A stretch of DNA of 14,554 nt from an uncultured Prevotella sp. (GCA_934190685.1 CAKPTK010000057.1:1-14554); one strand, 5' to 3'. Shown: positions 1-6,686, counted from the first letter of the stretch. The notes: generated by a model not told the origin, from the sequence alone. Numbers and translations: made by a program.

Positions 1-760
1 GTGCAATTTCCTGAGAGCATACGGGAACCTCCATTGGAAGGGCTGTGATACGGTTTGGACCATGCACGATATAGTCTTCAGGAGCCTCCTCGCCCAAATC
101 GGTGAGAGCGGAACCGACATGAATCTTGATGCGCTCAGCCATACGCTCGCTCACCTTCACATTGTGTTGGCGACTCATGTATTCCTGGATGTCTGCAGTC
201 AAATCATCACCGGCAATACGGATAGAGTTGTTGGAGACGATGCCACCCAACGAGATGACAGCGATCTCTGTACTGCCACCGCCGATATCAACAATCATGT
301 TTCCTTCCGGAGCCTCCACATCGATGCCGATACCGATAGCGGCAGCCATCGGCTCGAATATCAAGTAGACATCACGGCCGTCAGCATGCTCAGCCGAGTC
401 ACGCACGGCACGAAGTTCCACCTCTGTGGATCCAGAGGGAACGCCGATGACCATACGAAGTGACGGAGAGAACAAGCGGCTGCCGGTGTGCACCATTTTG
501 ATCAGACCGCGCATCATCTGCTCGCAAGCAGTGAAGTCGGCAATCACTCCGTCGCGAAGTGGACGGATTGTGCGTATATTGTCGTGAGTCTTTTCATACA
601 TCATCTTTGCCTTCTCGCCCACAGCAATCATTTTGTCTGTGCGGCGGTCAAGGGCTACCACGGACGGCTCGTCAACCACAATCTTTCCATCACTGATGAT
701 GATGGTGTTGGCGGTGCCAAGGTCCATTGCTATTTCCTGAATAAACGAGAAAAATCCCAT
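1..760 (-). CDS. mreB: Rod shape-determining protein MreB (3' end beyond the window)
   Basis: Bacterial actin homologue that polymerises under the inner membrane and guides the cell-wall elongation machinery. The reverse-strand reading frame starts at the ATG at 758-760 (MGFFSFIQEIAMDLGTAN) and stays open to the window edge, giving 253 codons of a family that usually has about 340 residues, so the C-terminal quarter is missing here. The ATP-binding actin signatures are visible: the phosphate-1 loop MDLGTAN at residues 12-18 and the phosphate-2 loop DIGGGSTE at residues 158-165, with FEPMAAAIG around 135-143. It starts 29 bases after the stop of the purH-like gene on the same strand and is probably cotranscribed with it. 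In Bacteroidales, purH followed by mreB, mreC, mreD and the penicillin-binding/RodA genes is a known order, which supports the call. Not seen in other contexts here; identity is secure. Confidence 0.97.
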   Translation of the reverse strand, partial: MGFFSFIQEIAMDLGTANTIIISDGKIVVDEPSVVALDRRTDKMIAVGEKAKMMYEKTHDNIRTIRPLRDGVIADFTACEQMMRGLIKMVHTGSRLFSPSLRMVIGVPSGSTEVELRAVRDSAEHADGRDVYLIFEPMAAAIGIGIDVEAPEGNMIVDIGGGSTEIAVISLGGIVSNNSIRIAGDDLTADIQEYMSRQHNVKVSERMAERIKIHVGSALTDLGEEAPEDYIVHGPNRITALPMEVPVCSQEIA

Positions 761-789
761 ATTTCGATTATGTTTTACTTGTATATTTT

Positions 790-1383
790 TTATTTTGCGA
801 ACCAAGCGTGAATGGCTGTGTCATAATGACTGCTCACACCGAATGCGTGCTCCGCAAACTTTTTACGGTCCTCGATGTCTGTCTGTGCGCCTTTCTTGTT
901 GAGGATGTCAAGCAGCATGCCGTATTCTGCCTTGCTGGGCACAATGACCACATCTTTGAAGTTCTTGGCTCCAGCACGGATGAGGGAGATGCCGCCGATA
1001 TCAATCTTCTCGATGATGTCAGCTTCAGAAGCACCGCTTGCCACTGTCTGCTCAAACGGATAAAGGTCAACGATGACAAGGTCGATCTCGGGAATCTCAT
1101 ACTGAGCCATCTGCTCCTTGTCGCCTTCATTGTCGCGGCGGGCAAGGATGCCGCCAAATATCTTGGGATGCAAAGTCTTCACTCGTCCTCCGAGAATGGA
1201 AGGATAGGTGGTGACACTCTCCACAGCCTGGCACTCGTAGCCCAAAGACTCTATAAATTTCTGTGTACCTCCGGTGGAAAGGAACTTCACACCTTCTTCA
1301 TTCAGCTTGGCAAGCAATTGCTCCAAACCATCTTTGTGGAAGACCGAGATGAGCGCGGTCTTGATTTTCTTTGATTCAGCCAT
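790..1383 (-). CDS. purH: IMP cyclohydrolase, stand-alone N-terminal (MGS-like) domain of PurH
   Basis: Closes the purine ring of FAICAR to form IMP, the last step of de novo purine synthesis, in the cytoplasm. The 197-residue product (MAESKKIKTALISV...) matches the N-terminal cyclohydrolase half of PurH: STGGT at 36-40, GGRVKTLHP at 65-73, LVIVDLYPFE at 102-111, EKIDIGG at 125-131 and RAGAKN at 136-141. Bifunctional PurH is normally about 510 residues with a C-terminal AICAR formyltransferase domain. Here TAA at 790-792 ends the protein at SSHYDTAIHAWFAK, and mreB begins 29 bases later, so the second domain is absent rather than frameshifted. Separate cyclohydrolase-only and formyltransferase-only proteins are known in some microbes (the former has been called PurJ, the latter PurV), so a partner gene is expected elsewhere. 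The ATG at 1381-1383 is chosen; an in-frame ATG at 1393-1395 (MYIKMAES) is the alternative. Confidence 0.9.
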   Translation of the reverse strand: MAESKKIKTALISVFHKDGLEQLLAKLNEEGVKFLSTGGTQKFIESLGYECQAVESVTTYPSILGGRVKTLHPKIFGGILARRDNEGDKEQMAQYEIPEIDLVIVDLYPFEQTVASGASEADIIEKIDIGGISLIRAGAKNFKDVVIVPSKAEYGMLLDILNKKGAQTDIEDRKKFAEHAFGVSSHYDTAIHAWFAK

Positions 1384-1410
1384 TTTAATGTACATTATAA
1401 TTTGCGACTG

Positions 1411-1418
1411 CAAAGTTA
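1411..1418 (-). promoter_or_regulatory. Bacteroidota -7 promoter element for the purH-mreB transcript
   Basis: On the minus strand this reads TAACTTTG, an exact match to the Bacteroidota -7 consensus TAnnTTTG, 27 bases upstream of the chosen purH start. I see no convincing TTTG -33 element at the usual 19-21 base spacing, so this is a motif match only. Confidence 0.5.
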
Positions 1419-1556
1419 CGAAAAAGCAAGTACACCGCATAATCTTTGCCGAAGAAATTATCGTTTTTTGTACGTTTCAACCCGACAGTCACGAATAGAG
1501 AAGTACATTTTTATAAAAAGAAAGTTTAAAATCTCGTTTGTTTCTATCTTTTTGTG

Positions 1557-1564
1557 TAATTTTG
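1557..1564 (+). promoter_or_regulatory. Bacteroidota -7 promoter element for the AraC-family regulator
   Basis: TAATTTTG matches TAnnTTTG exactly and lies 32 bases before the ATG at 1597. A TTTG at 1537-1540 could be the -33 element, but the 16-base gap is shorter than the usual 19-21. The divergent purH promoter element lies about 140 bases away on the other strand. Confidence 0.55.
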
Positions 1565-1596
1565 CAGTTAACCAAGCGGACAACTACAAAAAGATT

Positions 1597-2478
1597 ATGG
1601 CTATACAGAAATCCAAATACCTGGTCACCAACGACCGCGACTTGCAATGGGGGCTGACGGTAAGCACGGTGGGATACGAAGAAATTCTGCCGGGCGACGC
1701 CTACCCTACCCGCGGACATGCTGACGGCTATTATTTTGACTTGGAAAGGGGCAGAGTTCTCAACGAGTTCCAATTGCTCTACTTGACCGAGGGTGAGGGA
1801 ACTTTCCATTCCGACCACTTGAAGAGCACCCATATCGCTGCAGGCGATTTGTTTTTGCTTTTCCCCGGTGAGACGCACAGCTATTGTCCTACTCCATCCA
1901 AAGGATGGCACAGTTATTGGATTGGCTTCAAGGGCCGCAACATCAACGACCGTGTGAAGGCGGGATTCCTCTCCGTCGAGAAGCCCATCTACCATGTGGG
2001 ATTCTCCGAGGAGATTGTCAGCCTCTATGAATCGGCGCTCAAGGCGGCACAGGAAGAGGCGCCGTATGTGCAACAGATTCTTGCCGGCATTGTCAACCAT
2101 CTCATCGGTCTGATGTATGCACTTGAGCACAACATCATCCTCAGCAAGGACAGCCTGCACATGGACATGGTCAGCCGTGCCCGCCTCCGCATTCGCAACT
2201 CATTGGAGAGCGAGCTCACCATCCAGCAGATTGCCGAGGAGATGGGCATGAGCTACTCCAATTTTCGCAAGCTCTTCAAGGAGTTTGCGGGCATATCCCC
2301 CTCTCTCTACCAACAAGACCTCAAGTTGCAGCGTGCCAAAGAGTTGTTGTCCACCACCGACATGAGCATCAAGGAAATAGCCTACCAGCTCAATTTCGAG
2401 TCGCCTGACTATTTCTCCGCCAAATTCCGCAGCAAGACGGGGCATAAACCAAGTGAATATCGCAACCAGACCCGCTGA
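1597..2478 (+). CDS. AraC-family transcriptional regulator, probable regulator of rhamnose utilisation
   Basis: DNA-binding regulator of 293 residues. The N-terminal half is the cupin-like ligand-binding domain of AraC proteins, with LLYLTEGEGTF at 60-70 and the AAGDLFLLFPGETHSY strand pair at 81-96. The C-terminal half (about 190-290) has the two helix-turn-helix motifs of the AraC/XylS family: LTIQQIAEEMGMSYSNFRKLF (207-227) and MSIKEIAYQLNFESPDYFSAKF (256-277), followed by the family signature TGHKPSEYR at 281-289. The reading frame is open upstream to 1402, but the ATG at 1597 fits the promoter element and the family's usual length. It lies 111 bases upstream of rhaD on the same strand. 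In Bacteroides thetaiotaomicron an AraC-family regulator (RhaR) controls rhamnose genes, so control of rhaD is a reasonable inference, but the ligand cannot be read from sequence. Confidence 0.92.
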   Translation: MAIQKSKYLVTNDRDLQWGLTVSTVGYEEILPGDAYPTRGHADGYYFDLERGRVLNEFQLLYLTEGEGTFHSDHLKSTHIAAGDLFLLFPGETHSYCPTPSKGWHSYWIGFKGRNINDRVKAGFLSVEKPIYHVGFSEEIVSLYESALKAAQEEAPYVQQILAGIVNHLIGLMYALEHNIILSKDSLHMDMVSRARLRIRNSLESELTIQQIAEEMGMSYSNFRKLFKEFAGISPSLYQQDLKLQRAKELLSTTDMSIKEIAYQLNFESPDYFSAKFRSKTGHKPSEYRNQTR

Positions 2479-2484
2479 CGGGTC
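2469..2484 (+). terminator. Short hairpin spanning the stop codon of the AraC-family gene
   Basis: GACCCG (2469-2474) and CGGGTC (2479-2484) form a perfect 6-bp stem whose 4-base loop contains most of the stop region, TGA being at 2476-2478. No T-run follows, so it is at best a weak terminator or an mRNA 3'-end structure. Confidence 0.3.
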
Positions 2485-2489
2485 AAAAC

Positions 2490-2540
2490 TTAGTGATAGA
2501 TTATCAAATTATTGGGCCTATGCTTGCCCTTTGTCACTAA
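2490..2540. promoter_or_regulatory. Spaced inverted repeat upstream of rhaD, possible operator
   Basis: TTAGTGATA at 2490-2498 and TGTCACTAA at 2532-2540 are reverse complements at 8 of 9 positions, and the right arm overlaps the first bases of the rhaD -7 element. A regulator binding here would be placed to affect rhaD transcription. AraC-family proteins often use direct repeats, so the link to the upstream regulator is speculative. Confidence 0.25.
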
Positions 2541-2545
2541 TTTTG
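2538..2545 (+). promoter_or_regulatory. Bacteroidota -7 promoter element for rhaD
   Basis: TAATTTTG is an exact TAnnTTTG match 44 bases upstream of the rhaD start, so rhaD probably has its own promoter in addition to any read-through from the regulator gene. A clear -33 TTTG at normal spacing is not visible; weak activator-dependent promoters often lack one. Confidence 0.55.
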
Positions 2546-2589
2546 CACCCAGATACCCAAGCAAAAAAGACAATTCAAAACTTAAAGAT

Positions 2590-3399
2590 ATGAAAAGTAT
2601 ATTAGAAGGTCGCCCCGCCTTGAAAAAAGAGGTAGAAAAGATTGCAGAAGTAGCCGGCTATCTCTGGCAGAACGGATGGGCTGAGAGAAATGGTGGAAAC
2701 ATCACTGTCAACGTGACAGACTACGTAGACGACGAGATTCGCCAAATGCCAGCCATCAGTGAAGTAAAGCAGATTGGTGTTACACTTCCCCACTTGAAAG
2801 GTTGCTACTTCTACTGCAAGGGAACAGGCAAGCGTATGCGTGACTTGGCCCGCTGGCCTATGGACAACGGCAGTGTCATCCGCATCCTTGACGACTGCGC
2901 AAGCTACGTCATCATTGCCGACAACCCTGTACAGCCTACCAGCGAACTTCCTTCTCACCTCACCGTGCACAACCATCTTATCGAGAGCGGTTCTGCCTAC
3001 AAGGCTACTGTCCACACACACCCTATCGAACTTGTTGCCATGAGCCACAACCGCAAGTTCCTGGGCAAGGACGTTCTCACCAACATTCTGTGGAGCATGA
3101 TTCCCGAGACCAAGGCTTTCTGCCCATTAGGTCTGGGTGTGGTTCCTTACGAGCTTCCAGGCTCCAACGTGCTTGCCGACGCCACCCTCAAAGAACTTGA
3201 GGACTACGATGTGGTGCTTTGGGAGAAGCATGGTGTTTTCGCCAAAGGCTTGGATGTGATGGACGCTTTCGACCAAATCGACGTTCTTTCCAAGAGTGCC
3301 AAAATCTACATCAACTCTCGCTGCATGGGCTATGAGCCCGAGGGCATGAGCGAAGCGCAGCTCAAGGAAATGACCAAGGCATTCAACTTGCCAAAATAA
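2590..3399 (+). CDS. rhaD: Rhamnulose-1-phosphate aldolase
   Basis: Zinc-dependent class II aldolase that splits L-rhamnulose 1-phosphate into dihydroxyacetone phosphate and L-lactaldehyde, the last shared step of L-rhamnose catabolism in the cytoplasm. The 269-residue product is close to the 274 residues of E. coli RhaD. Visible features are ERNGGN at 32-37 (substrate phosphate region), PTSELPSH at 116-123 with the likely catalytic Glu119, and three zinc ligands: His142 and His144 in VHTHP, and His214 in WEKHGVFAKG. The ATG at 2590 starts where family similarity starts (MKSILEGRPALKKEVEKIAE); the open frame further upstream runs through the promoter element and is not used. It stands alone: no rhamnose kinase, isomerase or transporter gene is next to it, so those would be elsewhere in the genome. 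It ends in a strong terminator. A related class II aldolase such as FucA is less likely, given the length and the ERNGGN/PTSELPSH motifs. Confidence 0.95.
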   Translation: MKSILEGRPALKKEVEKIAEVAGYLWQNGWAERNGGNITVNVTDYVDDEIRQMPAISEVKQIGVTLPHLKGCYFYCKGTGKRMRDLARWPMDNGSVIRILDDCASYVIIADNPVQPTSELPSHLTVHNHLIESGSAYKATVHTHPIELVAMSHNRKFLGKDVLTNILWSMIPETKAFCPLGLGVVPYELPGSNVLADATLKELEDYDVVLWEKHGVFAKGLDVMDAFDQIDVLSKSAKIYINSRCMGYEPEGMSEAQLKEMTKAFNLPK

Positions 3400-3426
3400 C
3401 ACGAATCATTCATTCCATAAAAATAA

Positions 3427-3465
3427 CCGCCCGATGCAGCATCAAGTTTGCATCGGGCGGTTTTT
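3427..3465 (+). terminator. Intrinsic terminator after rhaD
   Basis: A perfect 12-bp GC-rich stem (CCGCCCGATGCA at 3427-3438 with TGCATCGGGCGG at 3449-3460), a 10-base loop and a run of five T at 3461-3465 make a textbook Rho-independent terminator 28 bases after the rhaD stop codon. Confidence 0.95.
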
Positions 3466-3528
3466 GTATCCACCTTTCCACTTTTTATTCTGCAGTTATT
3501 ATATTGTTATCACACAACACATTTTTTT

Positions 3529-3638
3529 GCAAAATATCATACACACCTACACAAATCGCTCGCAACCACTGTGTTTATGCGGAGTTTGGCAATGTATGAT
3601 GGACTAAATATCCTACACGAATCATACATTATCCTACA
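3529..3638 (+). repeat. Left arm of a 110-bp inverted repeat
   Basis: Matches the reverse complement of 3953-4062 at 104 of 110 positions by direct alignment, with no gaps. Inside the arm, AATGTATGAT (3591-3600) and ATCATACATT (3621-3630) form a perfect 10-bp inverted repeat around a 20-base loop. A motif of the form ATCATACAnn...CCTACACAAA occurs near both ends of the arm (about 3537-3557 and 3621-3642). It has no coding signal. It resembles a dispersed non-autonomous repeat (MITE-like or REP-like), but no transposase or clean target duplication is visible here. Confidence 0.9.
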
Positions 3639-3767
3639 CAAAATTCTCTTTCCATCATCATTCCCAGCCCATTTCACACGTTTTGTCATGAAACAGACCG
3701 GTGAATTTCCCTTCGAATTAAGACTAAAATCTTTCTCGCCGTCCCTTGTATTTTACATTAGGGATTA

Positions 3768-3795
3768 AACCGACTCAAGACACTTTAGGTCGGTT
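3768..3795. repeat. Small hairpin inside the inverted-repeat spacer
   Basis: AACCGAC (3768-3774) and GTCGGTT (3789-3795) form a perfect 7-bp stem with a 14-base loop. No T-run follows on the plus strand. It sits near the middle of the segment between the two long inverted repeats. Confidence 0.4.
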
Positions 3796-3814
3796 ACTGC
3801 CCTTGAAAAAGAGG

Positions 3815-3856
3815 TGAACAGGCGGTGGGCAACCGATGAACACGCGGTGGGCAACC
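3815..3856 (+). repeat. Tandem direct repeat, two 20-base units with a 22-base period
   Basis: TGAACAGGCGGTGGGCAACC at 3815-3834 and TGAACACGCGGTGGGCAACC at 3837-3856 differ at one position. A poorer third relative may follow around 3870-3889 (sharing TTGGGCAA). The right unit overlaps a 6-bp hairpin, TGGGCA with TGCCCA. Two copies are too few to call a CRISPR or iteron array. Confidence 0.6.
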
Positions 3857-3941
3857 AGTGCCCAAACTACCGGACAGATTTTGGGCAATCGAGAAAAGGA
3901 GTCGGAATGCCTTTGCTTCCACCCCTCTTCAAGACATTTCA

Positions 3942-3977
3942 TACACGAACCATGTAGGATAATGTATGATTCGTGTA
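3942..3977. repeat. Hairpin at the inner edge of the right inverted-repeat arm
   Basis: TACACGAACCAT (3942-3953) pairs with ATGATTCGTGTA (3966-3977) at 11 of 12 positions around a 12-base loop. The left half lies just outside the 110-bp arm, so this hairpin is not present at the left arm; it may mark the true end of the repeat unit or an older nested copy. Confidence 0.4.
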
Positions 3978-4062
3978 GGATATTTAGCCCATCATACATC
4001 GCCAAACTCCGCATAAACACAGGGGTTGCGAGCGGTTTGTGTAGGAATGTATGATATTTTGC
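3953..4062 (-). repeat. Right arm of the 110-bp inverted repeat
   Basis: Reverse complement of 3529-3638 with six substitutions and no gaps. The two arms enclose 314 bases of non-coding DNA. If transcribed through, the arms could fold into a long, nearly perfect duplex; as DNA they could support inversion of the middle by homologous recombination. It ends 63 bases before the last base of the GH35 stop codon. Confidence 0.9.
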
Positions 4063-4100
4063 GAAAAACTTTTTTCTGTTACCAATATTGTGGGTTGCAG

Positions 4101-4121
4101 AAGAAAAGTTGTTCCGACAAC
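4101..4121 (-). terminator. Possible weak terminator of the GH35 gene
   Basis: On the minus strand, 5 to 25 bases after the stop codon, GTTGT and ACAAC (4117-4121 and 4108-4112) form a 5-bp stem with a 4-base loop, followed by the T-rich stretch TTTTCTT. The stem is short, so termination may be inefficient. Confidence 0.4.
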
Positions 4122-4125
4122 GCAC

Positions 4126-6453
4126 CTATTCAAATATCAACACGTCAACTTGCTTGGCACTGCCTGGAGCCCCTTGTTCCTGGCGCGGCAGGTATTCGAG
4201 GGCGGAGAAGGTCTGCGACTTGCCAGTGTCGATGATGATGACATGAGGGAGGGGCGCCTTGGCATCCGTCTGCCAATAGGTAGACTCTTGCAGGTCGAAC
4301 GCCTTGTCCAACGTGTGGTTGCCTTGCTCGCTGTCGGCATAACGCACCTGCCAGTTGTCCCGGTTGATTCGCTTGCCCTGCTCGTCTTGGGCATAGAGTT
4401 CGGCAATGGCCGTTTGCTGCTTTCCGTTTTGATTCTCACCGATTTGAAGTGCGATATAACGTCCACGCAAGGGTTCCTTGAGGCGGATTGTTTGCCATCC
4501 ATTGCCCAGTTTCAAGGTCGTGGAAAGAGCTATCTTCAGTTTTCCTTGCGGGAGAGCCTTTTTCGGGTCATTATTTTTGACAGATTTCTCCAAGTTCAGT
4601 TTGTCAATGACGGGATGATCCAACCCTTGCACTTTGGCTCCAGCCTTGGGCCCTGCCACATCAAGCACCACCACTTCGTTGCGTCCTTTCTTCAACCAAC
4701 AGCCTGGCAAATAGAGTGTCTGTTGAGGACCGATGTGCCAAAAGCGTCCAAGGGCATGACCGTTTACATACACCTGTCCTTTGCCGAATGCTTCCATGTT
4801 GAGGAAGGTGTCGCCCACTTTGTTCATTTGGAAGCAGCCCCGGTAATAGCCTGGCGCCGATGCCTGTCCATTACTTAAAGATGTGGCGGTGGCGAGCGCT
4901 TTTTCAGCGGTGGCATAATCGTCCGGCAAAGTGGCGCATGTCCAGTGTCTTGGTGTCCACACACCTTGCTCGGTGGTCAAGGTCACATCACCGACAATGC
5001 CCTTGTAGTCTTTGATGGCGCGACCGAAATTGATGCGCCCCATGCCCTCCACAACAATCTTGAGTTGGGTTCCATTCTTCACAGACGGCAACAGCAACGA
5101 CTTCTCGTCCAAAGAGCGGTCGGTCTTGCCCACATACTTGCCGTCCAAGTACACTTGGGCATAATCATGCGCATCCATAGTGAGCGCCACTTTCCCCGAA
5201 AGTTCCGGCAATGTGGTGGTATAAACCATCGTGCCCCACCCCATGTCCATGTCTTCAAAGGTGAGCGGCCGGTCGCTGGTGCGCTTGTCGCTCATACCGT
5301 TTGAGAGCGGCGCATACTCCGTCAGAGCGATTTCTGGTATTCCAACAAAAGGCATGGGAGCCTTGGGAACAGCGGGGAGTTTGCTGTCGGCATAGCGTTG
5401 CATCACCTCCCGCAACTGCCAATATTTCTGGGTCGGCTGACCATATTCGTTGATGGGGGCGTCATAATCATAGGAAGTGACGTCTGGCTTGAAGCCGGGG
5501 CTGTTGGCACCTGCCCAATGGCCAAACGACGTGCCGCCATGGGTCATATAGAGGGAGAACGAGATTCCCTTGGAAAGCATCTCGTTGATGCCGTCAACCA
5601 TCGCCTTCGCAGGACGTGTCTCATGGCGAGCGCCCCATTTGTCAAACCATCCACTCCAATACTCGGAGCACATCTTGGGAGCATCGGGACGCAACTCTCC
5701 CAAGCGGCGGAACTGCTGGTCAATGTTGGCACCCGTGCCGAAGTTCATCGTCCACACCAAATCATCGAGCGCGTTTTTGGTGAAGTTCGACGCCCAGTCG
5801 CATTGGAAAAGAGTCACCTTGTTGCCCCATTCCTTGCGGAGCATGTCACGGACAGCACTCACATAAGGTTTGTCCTCGCCATAACTGCCATATTCGTTCT
5901 CCACCTGCACCATGATAATCGGTCCACCATGGGCGATGCTGAGAGGCTCCAACTGCTCGGCGACCTTGTGTTCAAAGGTTGCCACACGCTGCATGAAATA
6001 AGGATCACGCTCCCTGAGTCGGATGTCTTTCTTCTTGAGCAGCCACCAAGGCAGACCGCCCATTTCCCATTCCGCACAAACATAGGGACCGGGCCGCACA
6101 ATGACATACATGCCGTGTTTCTGCGCCAAACGGCAGAATGCGGCGACATCTTGATTTCCCGAGAAATCGAATTCGCCTTCCCGCTGTTCGTGGATATTCC
6201 AAAAAACATAAAGGCAGAGGGTGTTCATCCCCAAAGCCTTGCACATACGGATGCGATGTTCCCAATAGGCTCGGGGAATGCGGGGATAGTGTACTTCCGC
6301 TGCCTTGACAACAAAAGGTTTTCCGTCAAGGAGGAAGGTTCCCTTACCTATGGAAAAAGAATGGTTCTCGGTCTTTGCCTCCATGGTTAGGGGGCTGAAG
6401 AGGGCGCACAACAGCAAAAAGGCGCACAACAAGTTATGGGTTGTCTTTTTCAT
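4126..6453 (-). CDS. Secreted GH35 beta-galactosidase with C-terminal discoidin-like domain
   Basis: Retaining exo-beta-galactosidase, expected in the periplasm or at the outer membrane, removing terminal galactose from galactan or arabinogalactan side chains, or other beta-galactosides. The 775-residue protein starts with a signal peptide (MKKTTHNLLCAFLLLCALFSPLTMEAK). The GH35 barrel covers about residues 34-350, with PGPYVCAEWEMGGLPWWL at 121-138, the acid/base Glu187 in VQVENEYGSYG, and the predicted nucleophile Glu264 in MCSEYWSGWFDKWG. Beta-sandwich domains follow (about 395-615, including YVNGHALGRFWHIGPQQTLYLP), then an F5/8 type C (discoidin-like) domain at about 650-775. Length and domain order match Bacteroidetes GH35 enzymes. 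Both catalytic residues are present, so it should be active. It is divergent from the susC-like gene and convergent with rhaD. The neighbouring pectin genes suggest RG-I side chains as substrate, but this is an inference. Confidence 0.95.
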   Translation of the reverse strand: MKKTTHNLLCAFLLLCALFSPLTMEAKTENHSFSIGKGTFLLDGKPFVVKAAEVHYPRIPRAYWEHRIRMCKALGMNTLCLYVFWNIHEQREGEFDFSGNQDVAAFCRLAQKHGMYVIVRPGPYVCAEWEMGGLPWWLLKKKDIRLRERDPYFMQRVATFEHKVAEQLEPLSIAHGGPIIMVQVENEYGSYGEDKPYVSAVRDMLRKEWGNKVTLFQCDWASNFTKNALDDLVWTMNFGTGANIDQQFRRLGELRPDAPKMCSEYWSGWFDKWGARHETRPAKAMVDGINEMLSKGISFSLYMTHGGTSFGHWAGANSPGFKPDVTSYDYDAPINEYGQPTQKYWQLREVMQRYADSKLPAVPKAPMPFVGIPEIALTEYAPLSNGMSDKRTSDRPLTFEDMDMGWGTMVYTTTLPELSGKVALTMDAHDYAQVYLDGKYVGKTDRSLDEKSLLLPSVKNGTQLKIVVEGMGRINFGRAIKDYKGIVGDVTLTTEQGVWTPRHWTCATLPDDYATAEKALATATSLSNGQASAPGYYRGCFQMNKVGDTFLNMEAFGKGQVYVNGHALGRFWHIGPQQTLYLPGCWLKKGRNEVVVLDVAGPKAGAKVQGLDHPVIDKLNLEKSVKNNDPKKALPQGKLKIALSTTLKLGNGWQTIRLKEPLRGRYIALQIGENQNGKQQTAIAELYAQDEQGKRINRDNWQVRYADSEQGNHTLDKAFDLQESTYWQTDAKAPLPHVIIIDTGKSQTFSALEYLPRQEQGAPGSAKQVDVLIFE

Positions 6454-6469
6454 AATCGCAAAGTTAATG

Positions 6470-6500
6470 GAAAGTTATGATTCAACGAAAAGAATCCAAA
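6470..6500 (-). promoter_or_regulatory. Promoter of the GH35 gene
   Basis: On the minus strand, TTTG (6497-6500) is followed after exactly 19 bases by TAACTTTC (6470-6477), 7 of 8 matches to TAnnTTTG, giving a well-spaced Bacteroidota promoter with a leader of about 10-15 bases. A second, perfect TAACTTTG at 6459-6466 lies only 5 bases from the ATG and would give an almost leaderless mRNA. Confidence 0.6.
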
Positions 6501-6686
6501 AGTTTTTCTTTCCGTGTCGCTTCAAGTCTATTTTTTAGTTCGCCAAAACGCCATGCCACATATAATTAAGGTGGAAACAGTATGGTTGACATTCCTCACA
6601 ACGAGTAAAAACAGAACAAAATAGAGAAAAAAGGGATTAGTTTGCATTTTATTGGGAAACAACTATTCCATTACACTTTTTTTAAT

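Larger units (their letters stand above)
3466..4125. other. Non-coding convergent spacer between rhaD and the GH35 gene
   Basis: About 660 bases with no credible gene. It holds two long inverted repeats (3529-3638 and 3953-4062), a short direct repeat (3815-3856), small hairpins, and a weak terminator for the gene on the minus strand. The short open frames on either strand across it are simply mirror translations of the two inverted repeats and resemble no family I know. Confidence 0.8.

Noticed and set aside
790..1383. PurH truncated by a frameshift, with the rest in another frame
   Set aside because: mreB begins 29 bases after the stop codon, so no formyltransferase coding sequence exists in any frame there.
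1489..2160. 223-codon minus-strand open frame across the AraC-family gene
   Set aside because: Antisense shadow; the plus frame has both helix-turn-helix motifs and a promoter element.
3448..3768. Short plus-strand open frame over the left inverted-repeat arm, and its mirror at 3775-4125 on the minus strand
   Set aside because: Their shared peptide is only the translation of the same repeated DNA in mirror image, and the sequences diverge outside the arms. No start signals or family resemblance.
3815..3856. CRISPR or iteron array
   Set aside because: Only two good units with a 2-base gap; there is no spacer structure and no cas or rep genes nearby.
3529..4062. Complete insertion sequence
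   Set aside because: There is no transposase or remnant between the inverted repeats, and I see no flanking target-site duplication.
4051..4878. 275-codon plus-strand open frame overlapping the 3' half of GH35
   Set aside because: Antisense to the C-terminal domains of GH35, and it begins inside the right inverted-repeat arm; no domain is recognisable.
5398..6390. 330-codon plus-strand open frame opposite the GH35 gene
   Set aside because: It is the antisense shadow of a clearly conserved GH35 gene whose catalytic motifs are in the minus frame; the antisense translation resembles no family.
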